A program made the translations under genes and the position numbers. This document shows positions 1 through 6,393 of a stretch of 10,240 nucleotides of DNA, piece by piece (the stretch's first letter is position 1; each line of letters opens with the position of its first letter). The notes beneath the pieces are model-generated. The model did no database searches, was not told where the DNA came from, and saw only the letters and a list, made by a program, of their open reading frames with translations. Origin of the DNA: Nocardioidaceae bacterium (lineage in GTDB: Bacteria; Actinomycetota; Actinomycetes; Propionibacteriales; Nocardioidaceae); the NCBI GenBank assembly GCA_013811715.1, contig JACCUS010000371.1:1-10240 (forward strand). The letters run 5' to 3'.

Positions 1-567
1 GGGCGACAGCGCTACTGGGACCTGCCCGAGCGCGTCTACCCGGCCGACCAGCCCACCCTCGACCTCGACGCCGCCGTCAGGCACCGCAACGAGCGCCGGC
101 TCGCGGCGCTCGGCATCGCCCGCTCCACCGGCCCACAGATACCGGGTGAGCCGCCCTACGTCGGCGACGCCGGGGAGGAGGCCGTTGTCGAGGGCACGCC
201 GGGCACCTGGCGCGTCCACCCGGCATACGTCGGCCTGCCGTTCAAGGGGCGTACGGCGCTGCTCTCGCCCTTCGACCGGCTCATCCACGACCGCGTCCGC
301 TCCGAGCAGCTCTTCGGCTTCGAGTACATCCTCGAGATGTATAAGCCCAAGGACAAGCGCCGCTGGGGCTACTTCGCCCTCCCCGTACTCCACGGCGACC
401 GGCTCGTCGGCAAGCTCGACGCGAGCGCCGATCGCAAGGCCGGCACGCTCGTCGTGAACGCGATCCACGAGGACGTCCGATTCACCAAGGCCATGATCGC
501 CGCGGTCCGCGCCGAGATAGGGGATCTCGCTGCGTGGCTCGGCCTTGAGGTCGCCGGCGGGCCTTGA
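1..567 (+). CDS. YcaQ/AlkZ-like DNA glycosylase (winged-helix, HTH_42 family), C-terminal part
   Basis: The reading frame is already open at the first base, so only the last 188 residues are present; the start lies upstream of the window. Family knowledge: these proteins are built from winged-helix repeats and remove bulky alkylated bases or unhook interstrand crosslinks (E. coli YcaQ, Streptomyces AlkZ). Seen here: a WDLPERVYP segment near residue 6, an LLSPFDRLIHDR motif at about residues 85-96, and then FGFEYILEMYKPKDKRRWGYF and LPVLHGDRLVGKLDA, the family's typical C-terminal beta-rich block. The tail IHEDVRFTKAMIAAVRAEI is also usual. The catalytic Q-x-Q/D motif would lie in the missing N-terminal part, so activity cannot be judged. 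The gene converges on the MmcQ-like gene at 638. Family assignment is fairly sure; the exact lesion substrate is unknown. Confidence 0.87.
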   Translation, partial: GRQRYWDLPERVYPADQPTLDLDAAVRHRNERRLAALGIARSTGPQIPGEPPYVGDAGEEAVVEGTPGTWRVHPAYVGLPFKGRTALLSPFDRLIHDRVRSEQLFGFEYILEMYKPKDKRRWGYFALPVLHGDRLVGKLDASADRKAGTLVVNAIHEDVRFTKAMIAAVRAEIGDLAAWLGLEVAGGP

Positions 568-582
568 GTGGCTCAGCGCGCC

Positions 583-600
583 CGGATCAGCCGCGATCCG
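583..600. terminator. Possible bidirectional hairpin terminator
   Basis: A perfect 6-bp stem, CGGATC and GATCCG, encloses a 6-base loop in the 70-base gap between two convergent genes (stops at 567 and 638). There is no real T-run after it (only TTCGGTT), so it would be a weak or Rho-assisted terminator. Position supports the call more than structure does. Confidence 0.35.
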
Positions 601-637
601 TTCGGTTACGTGGCGACACCAGAAGGGAAACGTGTGT

Positions 638-1063
638 TCAGCCCAGGGGATGAGCGCTGAGCCAGGACGCCGCTCGGCGAGCTGACGCGCGTGACAGCCA
701 CGCCTCCTGGACCACCTCTGCCAGCTCCTTCCGGGTGAGATCACCGATACGACTGGCCCGCAGCAACACCGACGGGTGGCCATCGAAATGCGCAGTGGTG
801 AAGAACGGCGACGTTTCGTCTTGCACCAGCGCCTGCTTGTCCGCCTCGGACGCAACCCAGAAGACGATCACGTCGCGATATCGCTCCCCGGTCTCGGAGT
901 CGACCGCATCCGGGCGCGGATTGCGGAAGAAGATGAACGACTTCCCGCCCACCTGGTACACCGGGTTGTCGCCAGTCCCGTAGTCCACGGTGACATGTGG
1001 CATGACCAAAGCCAGGTCGCGCACGTCCTCGATCCGGGCTGGCCGGCTCCCGTCGTCCGACAC
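638..1063 (-). CDS. MmcQ/YjbR-family protein (CyaY-like fold)
   Basis: The product has 141 residues, a normal length for the MmcQ/YjbR (DUF419) family of small proteins with a CyaY-like, double-wing DNA-binding-like fold. The molecular role is not established. Family features seen: the N-terminal helix IEDVRDLALVMPHVTVDYG (residues 11-29), VYQVGGKSFIFF (35-46), and the signature FFTTAHFDGHPSVLLR (87-102) followed by IGDLTRKELAEVVQEAWLSRA. The start is GTG at 1063-1061. A TACGCT hexamer (TAnnnT) ends six bases upstream of it, which suggests a leaderless transcript and supports this start. The gene stands alone, convergent with the glycosylase gene. A metabolic enzyme is unlikely, because the fold has no known catalytic residues. 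Confidence 0.88.
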   Translation of the reverse strand: MSDDGSRPARIEDVRDLALVMPHVTVDYGTGDNPVYQVGGKSFIFFRNPRPDAVDSETGERYRDVIVFWVASEADKQALVQDETSPFFTTAHFDGHPSVLLRASRIGDLTRKELAEVVQEAWLSRASARRAASWLSAHPLG

Positions 1064-1069
1064 ACCCTC

Positions 1070-1075
1070 AGCGTA
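1070..1075 (-). promoter_or_regulatory. Candidate -10 box for a leaderless MmcQ-like gene
   Basis: On the minus strand TACGCT is followed by six bases and then the GTG start, the usual geometry of actinobacterial leaderless promoters. No convincing -35 element is visible, so confidence is modest. Confidence 0.35.
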
Positions 1076-1149
1076 GGCTGCTCGCCTTGACCTGCTGACG
1101 TGGCGGTGACAGTTCCTGGGGTGCCGAGTGCGTGGACGGGGCTCAAGAG

Positions 1150-1270
1150 GGGGGCTCTCCAGGCGGTACTGGATGAGCGGGACGGTCGCTCCGTCGTACG
1201 CGTCCTCGCGGGTCAGGACGACCGGCGCCTCAACCGCTCCGACGATGCCGCCGTGCGGACGAGGATGTCG
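1150..1270 (-). other. Coding-like fragment without a start codon (possible gene remnant)
   Basis: The space between the MmcQ-like gene and the VOC gene (1064-1296) has no complete gene I can support. On the minus strand one frame reads HGGIVGAVEAPVVLTRE and then DAYDGATVPLIQYRLESP, with very high third-position GC and a protein-like composition. It has no ATG or GTG start and turns into low-quality sequence at about 1150. I do not recognise the family. It may be a degraded gene end or a chance open frame. Confidence 0.2.
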
Positions 1271-1283
1271 TTGCCGGCTCGCG

Positions 1284-1289
1284 TAGGGT
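1284..1289 (+). promoter_or_regulatory. Candidate -10 box for a leaderless VOC gene
   Basis: TAGGGT (TAnnnT) is followed by seven bases and then the ATG at 1297. This fits a leaderless start and favours that ATG over the GTG at 1288, which would overlap the hexamer. The same bases could instead act as a weak Shine-Dalgarno sequence. No clear -35 box is seen. Confidence 0.35.
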
Positions 1290-1296
1290 GCCAGGT

Positions 1297-1653
1297 ATGG
1301 CTATCGCACGTTTTCCAGGCTTCGTCATCGACTGTCCCGACCCGGCCGCCCTCGCGACGTTTTACGGCGCGCTGATGGAGTGGAAGGTCACCGTCTCCGC
1401 TGACTGGGCGGAGATCCGCTCGGAGGACGGCCAGTGCATCTCCTTCCAGCAGGTCGAGGCCTACACCCCGCCCGCCTGGCCGGGCCAGGAGGTTCCCCAG
1501 CAGATGCATCTCGACGTGATCGTCGACGACCTCGACACCGCCGAGGCGGCCGTGCTCGGGCTCGGCGCCATCAAGCACGAGCACCAACCCGGCACGTCCT
1601 TCCGGGTGTTCCTCGACCCGGCCCGGCACCCGTTCTGTCTCTGCGTGGACTGA
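1297..1653 (+). CDS. VOC-superfamily (glyoxalase/bleomycin-resistance-like) protein
   Basis: The product has 118 residues from the ATG at 1297; a GTG at 1288 in the same frame would add three. The N-terminus, IARFPGFVIDCPDPAALATFY, is the first beta-alpha unit of the vicinal-oxygen-chelate fold (actinobacterial glyoxalase-like type). A second half begins near MHLDVIVDDLDTAEAAVLGLGA (about residues 69-90) and ends with the FRVFLDPARHPFCLCVD strand. Such proteins usually bind a metal or a small ligand. The first-strand metal ligand is not obvious here, so catalysis is uncertain and a binding or resistance role is possible. The stop lies 34 bases from the end of the convergent toroid gene. Confidence 0.86.
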   Translation: MAIARFPGFVIDCPDPAALATFYGALMEWKVTVSADWAEIRSEDGQCISFQQVEAYTPPAWPGQEVPQQMHLDVIVDDLDTAEAAVLGLGAIKHEHQPGTSFRVFLDPARHPFCLCVD

Positions 1654-1686
1654 CTCAGCGGCCGACAGATACCTACGTTTGAGAGG

Positions 1687-2643
1687 CTAACTACTGTCGA
1701 GACGTCCGGCGGCGCGTAGGACGCGCAAGGCATTGAGCGTGATCATCGGGTTGGGCTCACCGGAGCGGCCCCACTCGACCACGTCCGGCGTGACCGGGTG
1801 GCCGGCCGGTCTCCACCACTGCCCCTGGGCCGGCCATCGGCCATCCGGCAGGCGACGGTGTTCGAGCTCGTCGAGGGCGTCGGAAGCGCGCGGGTCACGG
1901 GTCAGCCCCATCCGGCTCAGCACCAGCAGCGCCTGCAAAATGTCGTAGTGCCAGTACGACGGATAGCGCAGCTTCAGCCACAGCGGGTTGATGGGGTCGC
2001 CCGTATGCAACTGACGAAAAAGCCGGTGCTCGAGAAACAGCTCGGCGGCCCGAGCCGCGGCGTCCCGGGCCGCGTGGTCCCCAGTTGCCTGACCGTACTC
2101 GTATAGTCCCCAGGCAGTGCCCAGCGACTCGTGAAACGACGACCGGGAGCCGGTGGCCTCGAGGTCGCAGTTCCACCCCCCGTCCGGCCACTGCCAGGAG
2201 ATCAGAGACTCTGCGAGACGCTGTGCGCGGGGGTCGCCGGCCAGGCCCAGCCGGCAGCACGCGCCCAGAGCGTTTCCCTGGACGCTGGCATGGGCCCGGG
2301 CCAGGTTGTCAATGACAGTAGGCCCGCGTCGAAGCCCGTGGGTGATCCAGGCCAGCACCCGTTCCGCCGCTGCAGACACACGTGGGTCCGAAGGCGGTAC
2401 GCCGAGCTCCGCCAGCGAGATGAGTCGCCAGTGCACACCGGTCCACTTGCGGTACGGGTCACGACCGAAACCGCCGTCGGACTGCTGGCCCGGCAGCAGG
2501 GCTGACACCATCGGGCCGGAGGAGACCTGTTCCACATCAGCATCGGGCGACTCACCCAGGACGTCTCGACGGACCAAGACCCGGATAGCCGGCTCGTCAG
2601 ACCGCAGGAGCCAGCCCATCGCATTCGAAGTCACTGAGCCCAC
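1687..2643 (-). CDS. Stand-alone alpha/alpha-toroid protein related to squalene cyclase/prenyltransferase
   Basis: The product has 318 residues. It carries three QW-like repeats of the terpene-cyclase/prenyltransferase beta-subunit toroid: QQSDGGFG (53-60), SWQWPDGGWNCD (149-160) and LPDGRWPAQGQWW (265-277). Helical pairs lie between them, including the HASVQGNALGACCRLGL and SFHESLGTAWGLYEYG segments. It is about half the length of a squalene-hopene cyclase (around 630 residues), and I see no DxDD acid motif, so a classical class II cyclase reaction is unlikely. It may be a single-domain toroid with another role. The longest frame starts at GTG 2643, with a weak GACGAT hexamer six bases upstream; ATG 2619 is the alternative. 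Fold assignment is good, function unknown. Confidence 0.82.
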   Translation of the reverse strand: MGSVTSNAMGWLLRSDEPAIRVLVRRDVLGESPDADVEQVSSGPMVSALLPGQQSDGGFGRDPYRKWTGVHWRLISLAELGVPPSDPRVSAAAERVLAWITHGLRRGPTVIDNLARAHASVQGNALGACCRLGLAGDPRAQRLAESLISWQWPDGGWNCDLEATGSRSSFHESLGTAWGLYEYGQATGDHAARDAAARAAELFLEHRLFRQLHTGDPINPLWLKLRYPSYWHYDILQALLVLSRMGLTRDPRASDALDELEHRRLPDGRWPAQGQWWRPAGHPVTPDVVEWGRSGEPNPMITLNALRVLRAAGRLDSS

Positions 2644-2769
2644 GCTGGCATCGTCACATGTTTCCCGGCCGTCCGCTCCAGAGTGGACCGGGCCGGCCGC
2701 GTGGAGCAGCGATGCACCGGGCGACGGGTACGGTGCTCACGGCTCGAGGGCTTCGCCGACCGCGCCGGC

Positions 2770-3309
2770 TCACTGCCCGGTGCGCCCGTCGATGCACTCG
2801 CGCAGCAGGTCGGCGTGGCCGGCGTGTCGGGCGTACTCCTCGATCACGTGGACGAGGACGTCGCGGACACTCACGGTGTCATCGTCGAACGACACGTCCT
2901 GCCCGAGGTCGTCCTCATCGAGCGCGTCGAGCCACTCATCGGCCGCGGCGATCTCCGCCTTCCACGCAGCGAACGCCTCCTCGACGACCGCGGGGTCTGC
3001 GACCGCACCATTGAAGTCGGCGTCCTTGTCGTCGTCGCGTTGGAACAGGCGGGGCCGGTCGGTCTTCCCCCGCAGCACCCTCTGGAACCAGTGGTTCTCC
3101 ACTTGGGCCAGGTGCCGGATCAGCCCGAGCAGGCTCAGGGTGCTCGGCGGAACAGAGCGGCGGGCGAGCTGCTCGGCGTCGAGACCGCCACATTTCATGT
3201 CCAGGGTTAACCGGTAGTTGACGAGGTACTCCCGCAGTGTGGCCTTCTCGCCCTCCGGGTTGCCGTAGATTCGTGGATCGTCGCCGGAGTCCACCCACAT
3301 ATCGCTCAT
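2770..3309 (-). CDS. DinB-fold protein, DUF664 family (putative thiol-dependent metalloenzyme)
   Basis: The product has 179 residues from ATG 3309. An in-frame TTG at 3330 would add seven, but the ATG has purine-rich GGAAGAG and GGGAA stretches upstream. DUF664 is a branch of the DinB/YfiT four-helix metalloenzyme fold, often linked to mycothiol-dependent transfer in actinobacteria. Seen here: LREYLVNYRLTLDMKCGGL (25-43), the first His-containing motif LGLIRHLAQVENHWF (61-75), and the C-terminal motif VHVIEEYARHAGHADLLREC (153-172) followed by IDGRTG. His66, His162 and His165 are the likely metal ligands; His154 could also contribute. The acidic middle segment (about 92-146) is usual. The small-molecule substrate cannot be deduced. 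Confidence 0.88.
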   Translation of the reverse strand: MSDMWVDSGDDPRIYGNPEGEKATLREYLVNYRLTLDMKCGGLDAEQLARRSVPPSTLSLLGLIRHLAQVENHWFQRVLRGKTDRPRLFQRDDDKDADFNGAVADPAVVEEAFAAWKAEIAAADEWLDALDEDDLGQDVSFDDDTVSVRDVLVHVIEEYARHAGHADLLRECIDGRTGQ

Positions 3310-3328
3310 AGTTCCCGACTCTTCCGAC

Positions 3329-3353
3329 AACCCGCGGCTGGCGCAAGCGGGTT
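3329..3353. repeat. Inverted repeat upstream of the DinB-fold gene
   Basis: The arms AACCCGC and GCGGGTT (7 bp, perfect) are separated by 11 bases and end 20 bases before the ATG of the DUF664 gene. On the minus strand the distal arm overlaps a GATAAC hexamer (3351-3356) that could be a -10 box, so the repeat could be an operator or a 5'-UTR hairpin. The rest of the 239-base gap (3310-3548) shows no gene I can support. Confidence 0.3.
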
Positions 3354-3548
3354 ATCGATGTGCCTGGACCGTTCAGCGGCAAGGAGCCGGCGGAGACGGG
3401 CCGCCGGGCCCCCGGTCCATGTGCCAACGCCCTGGCATGGCGCCGCTGGTCATTCTGGCCGAAGTGATGCGGGTGCACCGGGTTAACGGGACGAAGCTGT
3501 CAATGGGGGCCAGACCGGAGCGCAGGTCGGGCGTACCCGGCTTGTCCC

Positions 3549-3845
3549 TCAGTCGCCCGGCCACTCGCCGGTCCAGCGCTGGAAGGCGCGGGCACCTCCG
3601 CGGCTGACGACTGCCTTGACGAGGGCGAAGATCGCGCCCTGTATCGCCGCGGCAATGAGCACCTGCTTCATGTCGTACTCCGACTCGAGCGCCCTGGGCG
3701 GGTCCTCCTGCTCGCCGGGAGCGGCCCGCTTCCAGACCTGCTTGAAGGCCTGCCCCGCGACAACGCCGGCCAGCACGCTACTGACGAGTCCCAGGGGCTG
3801 GTAGAGGATCTTGGCGGACTTGCTGCTTCTGTCTTCACTTCGCAT
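3549..3845 (-). CDS. DUF4235 family membrane protein
   Basis: The product has 98 residues and is the last gene of the five-gene operon. The start is ATG 3845, preceded by a strong AGAGGAG Shine-Dalgarno (3854-3860) with 8-base spacing; the first 11 bases overlap the end of the YihY/BrkB gene. Family pattern seen: ILYQPLGLVSSVLAGVVAGQ (13-32), a first hydrophobic segment, then AFKQVWKRAAPGEQEDPP (33-50), and a second amphipathic or membrane segment MKQVLIAAAIQGAIFALVKA (59-78) ending in RGGARAFQRWTGEWPGD. DUF4235 proteins are small, two-segment membrane proteins of unknown function that are common in actinobacteria. The open frame extends much farther upstream, but that part is a shadow of the YihY gene. 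Confidence 0.88.
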   Translation of the reverse strand: MRSEDRSSKSAKILYQPLGLVSSVLAGVVAGQAFKQVWKRAAPGEQEDPPRALESEYDMKQVLIAAAIQGAIFALVKAVVSRGGARAFQRWTGEWPGD

Positions 3846-4911
3846 CGGTGTTGCTCCTCTCGTCCTCCTGGCTGGCGCCGCTGCTGGTCCGCAATTGTCT
3901 GCCGCGAGCGACGTCCTCCTCGTGCTTCTTCTCCGCCTTCTCGATGTTGCGGGTGTCGCGAGGCGGGAGCTGGACGGTCTCCTCGGCTTCGAGGCCCGAC
4001 TGCAGCTCACGGCCGCGCTCGAGCTCGGCGTCCAGCTCTGCGCCGAAGAGCAGCGCGAGGTTGGTGATCCACAGCCACAGCAGGAAGACGATGACTCCGG
4101 CCAGTGAACCGTAGGTCTTGTTGTAGCTGGAGAAGTTGGCGACGTAGAAGCCGAACGCCGCGGACGCGAGCACCCACACAACGATGGCAAAGACGGCTCC
4201 GACGCTGATCCAGCGGAACTTCGGCTGCTTGACGTTGGGGGTGGCGTAGTAGAGCAGCGCCACGATCAGGATCACGACGACGAGCAACACCGGCCACTTG
4301 GCGATGCTCCAGATCGTCACGACCGTGGATCCCAGGCCCAGGGCACTGCCGACAGCGGTGGCGGCGGGTCCGCTGATAATCAGGGCCAAGAGCACCAGCG
4401 CGGCGAGCAGAACGGTGATGAGAGTGACGAGGAGCATTACCGGGCGCAGTTTCCAGACCGGCCGCCCCTCCTCGATCTCGTACATCCGGTTCATCGCCCG
4501 GCCGAACGCTCCGACGTACCCGGATGCGGACCACAGGGCCGCGGCCAGACCGATGATCAGCGCGAGCCCGGCACCAGGCGTCTGGCTCAGCTGCGTCAGC
4601 GGCGCCTCCAGCGTTCCCGCGACCGACGAGGCCCCGACGTCGCTGAGGATCCCGAGCAGCGTGTCCACCGTCTTGGGGCCCTGGCCGACCAGGCCGACCA
4701 GCGACAGCAGCGCGATCAGGGCAGGGAACAGCGCGAGCACCGAGTAGTAGGTCAGCGCCGCTGCGAGGTCGGTGCACTGGTCCTTCGAGAACTCGCGCAT
4801 CGTCTTGCGGGCGACATAGATCAGCGACGGCTTCTTCATGTCCCGGGGGGAGTCGGGCTTGTCCGAGGTCTCCGGGTGCGGCGCGTCCTTGCGCGTCGTG
4901 TCCTGGCTCAT
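3835..4911 (-). CDS. YihY/BrkB (UPF0761-type) family inner-membrane protein
   Basis: The product has 358 residues. A charged cytoplasmic N-tail (1-45) precedes the family signature DLAAALTYYSVLALFPALI (48-66). About six membrane segments follow, near 56-76, 113-134, 155-180, 206-222, 234-256 and 268-291. Other family motifs are YYATPNVKQPKFRWISVGA (221-239) and YGSLAGVIVFLLWLWITNL (267-285), then FGAELDAELERGR. The C-terminal tail (300-358) is highly charged, rich in E, K and R, and probably cytoplasmic. Family knowledge: the older tRNA-processing label (RNase BN) was a misassignment; these are membrane proteins of uncertain transport or envelope function. The ATG overlaps the DUF3618 stop by 4 bases (ATGA), so translation is coupled. 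Confidence 0.93.
   Translation of the reverse strand: MSQDTTRKDAPHPETSDKPDSPRDMKKPSLIYVARKTMREFSKDQCTDLAAALTYYSVLALFPALIALLSLVGLVGQGPKTVDTLLGILSDVGASSVAGTLEAPLTQLSQTPGAGLALIIGLAAALWSASGYVGAFGRAMNRMYEIEEGRPVWKLRPVMLLVTLITVLLAALVLLALIISGPAATAVGSALGLGSTVVTIWSIAKWPVLLVVVILIVALLYYATPNVKQPKFRWISVGAVFAIVVWVLASAAFGFYVANFSSYNKTYGSLAGVIVFLLWLWITNLALLFGAELDAELERGRELQSGLEAEETVQLPPRDTRNIEKAEKKHEEDVARGRQLRTSSGASQEDERSNTDAK
3854..3860 (-). promoter_or_regulatory. Strong ribosome-binding site deciding the DUF4235 start
   Basis: AGAGGAG on the minus strand lies eight bases before ATG 3845, inside the end of the upstream gene. It allows independent re-initiation after the YihY/BrkB stop and excludes longer versions of the ORF. 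Confidence 0.6.
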
Positions 4912-5270
4912 CGCCGACGCTTCACGACGACGAGCACGACCACGCCGACGACCAGCGCGGCGGCTGCGCCGCCGCCGATCGGTACGGCGGGCTTCGGCTT
5001 GCCGTGTTCGTCGGTGGCGCTGTCCTTCGCACGCCGGGTCAGCTCCGAGGCGCGCGTCTGCATGCGCTGCTTCGTCTCGCCCATCCGCTGCTTGGTGCGG
5101 GTCTTGACGTCCAGCTTGGAGCTCAGCGCGTCGACTGTCTCCGCGAGCTCTTGGCGAGAATCGGCGATATCGGCCCTGATCTCGTCGACGTCAGGCTTTC
5201 TGCCCTCGGCCTGAGCCTGGTCGACGCGAGTCGTGGCCTCGGTCGACGGTGCTTGGTTCGGCGTGGTCAT
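4908..5270 (-). CDS. DUF3618 family membrane-anchored protein
   Basis: The product has 120 residues. The conserved DUF3618 segment IRADIADSRQELAETVDALS (31-50) continues into SKLDVKTRTKQRMGETKQRM, a probable coiled coil up to about residue 82. A single C-terminal membrane helix follows (GGGAAAALVVGVVVLVVVKR, about 99-118) and ends in RRR, so the protein is probably tail-anchored with its coiled coil in the cytoplasm. Both junctions are 4-base ATGA overlaps: with the holin-family gene upstream and the YihY/BrkB gene downstream. The function of the family is unknown. Its regular linkage to holin-family and YtxH-like genes in actinobacteria fits an envelope-associated complex; that complex is an inference. 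Confidence 0.92.
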   Translation of the reverse strand: MTTPNQAPSTEATTRVDQAQAEGRKPDVDEIRADIADSRQELAETVDALSSKLDVKTRTKQRMGETKQRMQTRASELTRRAKDSATDEHGKPKPAVPIGGGAAAALVVGVVVLVVVKRRR

Positions 5271-5722
5271 GAGGTCCGGTCTCTTTTGGCGGTCGCGATG
5301 TCCTTCTTGACGCTGTCAATCGTCTCCTGCGGTGCCGCGGGGGTTGCCTTGGTGACCTGCTTCTTGCCCATCAGGGCGACGACTCCTGCGATGGCGAAGA
5401 GCACGACCGTGACGATCAGCGCGGCCAGCCACGGCGCGAGCACTAGGGACAGCGCCAAGATGATCGTGGCGATCAGCGCGCCGAGTCCGTAGAGCGCGAC
5501 GACCCCGGCCCCGCCGAACATGCCGGCACCAACGCCGGCGTGCTTGGCCTTGGCCGACATCTCGGCCTTGGCCAGCTCGAGCTCGCTGCGCACCAGCTGC
5601 GAGGTCTGCTCCGACAGCGCAGAGACCAGCTGCCCGGTCGATGGCTCCTGGGCCCGAGTGGTGCTGTCGCTCCCGGCGAGACTGGTGGAGCCTGTGTTCG
5701 GTCCGGTTCCCGGTTCAGACAT
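5267..5722 (-). CDS. Phage holin family (Act-type, holin 3_6-like) membrane protein
   Basis: The product has 151 residues from ATG 5722; the longer open frame up to 5830 is an Arg/Pro-rich shadow. A low-complexity N-tail (1-28) leads into STGQLVSALSEQTSQLVRSE (28-47) and LELAKAEMSAKAKHAGVGAG, the conserved amphipathic helix of this family. Two hydrophobic segments follow (about 64-95 and 97-119), then a charged tail with KKDIATAKRDR. The holin label comes from Pfam naming. In actinobacterial chromosomes this gene is a house gene next to DUF3618 and is not evidence of a prophage. It overlaps the YtxH-like gene by 8 bases and the DUF3618 gene by 4. Confidence 0.9.
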   Translation of the reverse strand: MSEPGTGPNTGSTSLAGSDSTTRAQEPSTGQLVSALSEQTSQLVRSELELAKAEMSAKAKHAGVGAGMFGGAGVVALYGLGALIATIILALSLVLAPWLAALIVTVVLFAIAGVVALMGKKQVTKATPAAPQETIDSVKKDIATAKRDRTS

Positions 5723-6095
5723 CGGACCCACCCGAGATACCACCCGACTGCGGTGCGGACGGGGTCGGGCGCACGCTGGCCTCGAGGGGCGTGTCCGGCA
5801 CGGTCGGCGGCTTGGTGGCCGGCGTGGCAACCTCAGGTGCGGTGGTCGTCGCGGACGTCCGCTTCTTCGTCGCCTTGCCTTTGGCCTTGGCGACGGCCTG
5901 CGTCGCCTTCTCCTGGAGCTTGGGCGCCTTCTGCTTGGCGAGGTCCTGGGCCTGCGCCGCCTTGTCCTGGACCCGTGGGTCGCGCCACAAACGGTCTGCC
6001 TTCGCCTTGATTTGCTCGTATCGCTGAGTGCCTGCCTTGGCGCCGAAGACGTATCCGGTCGCGGCGCCGAGGACGAGAGCTGCCTTGCCCTGCAT
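5715..6095 (-). CDS. YtxH-like small membrane-associated protein, first gene of the operon
   Basis: The product has 126 residues. The N-terminus GKAALVLGAATGYVFGAKAG (3-22) is a short glycine-rich membrane helix of the YtxH type, followed by TQRYEQIKAKADRLWRDPRV (23-42), which is characteristic of actinobacterial members. A long Ala/Lys helix follows (about 44-79, QDKAAQAQDLAKQKAPKL and on), then a Pro/Thr-rich disordered tail. The start is supported by a GAAAGG Shine-Dalgarno (6103-6108) seven bases upstream. It is promoter-proximal in a chain of five overlapping genes. YtxH-like proteins are linked to general stress in Bacillus; their biochemical role is unknown. Confidence 0.87.
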   Translation of the reverse strand: MQGKAALVLGAATGYVFGAKAGTQRYEQIKAKADRLWRDPRVQDKAAQAQDLAKQKAPKLQEKATQAVAKAKGKATKKRTSATTTAPEVATPATKPPTVPDTPLEASVRPTPSAPQSGGISGGSDV

Positions 6096-6122
6096 CGTGA
6101 TGCCTTTCGTCGGGTCTCTCGG

Positions 6123-6153
6123 ACTATCGATTGGCTACCCCTTACAGTGTAAG
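6123..6153 (-). promoter_or_regulatory. Candidate promoter of the five-gene membrane operon
   Basis: On the minus strand a GATAGT hexamer (6123-6128, 4/6 to TATAAT) lies 19 bases from CTTACA (6148-6153, 4/6 to TTGACA), or 18 from the overlapping TTACAC. Transcription would start roughly 20 bases before the YtxH-like ATG. The -35 element lies inside the perfect palindrome at 6141-6153. A GGGTA stretch nearby could alternatively belong to a stress-sigma promoter, but its upstream GTTT partner is missing. Confidence 0.35.
6141..6153. promoter_or_regulatory. Perfect 13-bp palindrome, candidate TetR-type operator
   Basis: CTTACAGTGTAAG has perfect 6-bp arms around a central base. It sits 45 bases upstream of the operon's first ATG, over the candidate -35 element, in the spacer shared with a divergent TetR-family gene. 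TetR-family operators are typically short palindromes placed this way, so repression of the operon by that regulator is a reasonable inference. Confidence 0.45.
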
Positions 6154-6316
6154 CGCATGCACGCGCATCGCAACTTTCTCCGGACTGATGCGTTCCATTC
6201 CGCCTACTGCCGATACCTCATGCAGTCGCCGGACGGGGACTCAGGTGTCACCATGCTCATCCCGCTGGGCGTCGTGCTCGATCTCGCCAGTGACCATCCC
6301 ATCCCGCCACCGCCAT

Positions 6317-6329
6317 GATCAGCGTGATC
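6317..6329. promoter_or_regulatory. Second palindrome in the divergent spacer, possible autoregulatory site
   Basis: GATCA-GCG-TGATC is a perfect 5-bp-arm inverted repeat 64 bases upstream of the TetR GTG. A TACCAT hexamer (6364-6369) downstream could be a -10 box for the regulator. Its sequence differs from the palindrome at 6141, so one protein binding both is not implied. The rest of the 6096-6393 spacer shows nothing else I can name. Confidence 0.25.
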
Positions 6330-6393
6330 CTTCGCGCTCTGCACCGGTGGCCTGAGGTCGCCGTACCATGGCCGGACGTGGTGAGAAGGTGCT

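Noticed and set aside
1213..1629. Minus-strand open frame of 138 codons over the VOC gene
   Set aside because: It is an antisense shadow. The plus frame carries the VOC fold pattern and a plausible start.
2153..3217. Long plus-strand open frame (354 codons)
   Set aside because: It is Ser/Arg/Pro-rich, antisense to the toroid and DUF664 genes, and shows no domain. The minus-strand products have clear family motifs.
4007..4777. Minus-strand open frame of 256 codons overlapping the YihY/BrkB gene
   Set aside because: It is a +1-frame shadow rich in Arg, Ala and Pro. The real frame shows six membrane segments and family signatures.
5267..5722. Prophage or lysis cassette suggested by the holin-family gene
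   Set aside because: No endolysin, tail, capsid or integrase gene is nearby. The gene sits in a chromosomal DUF3618/YtxH operon, where this family is normal.
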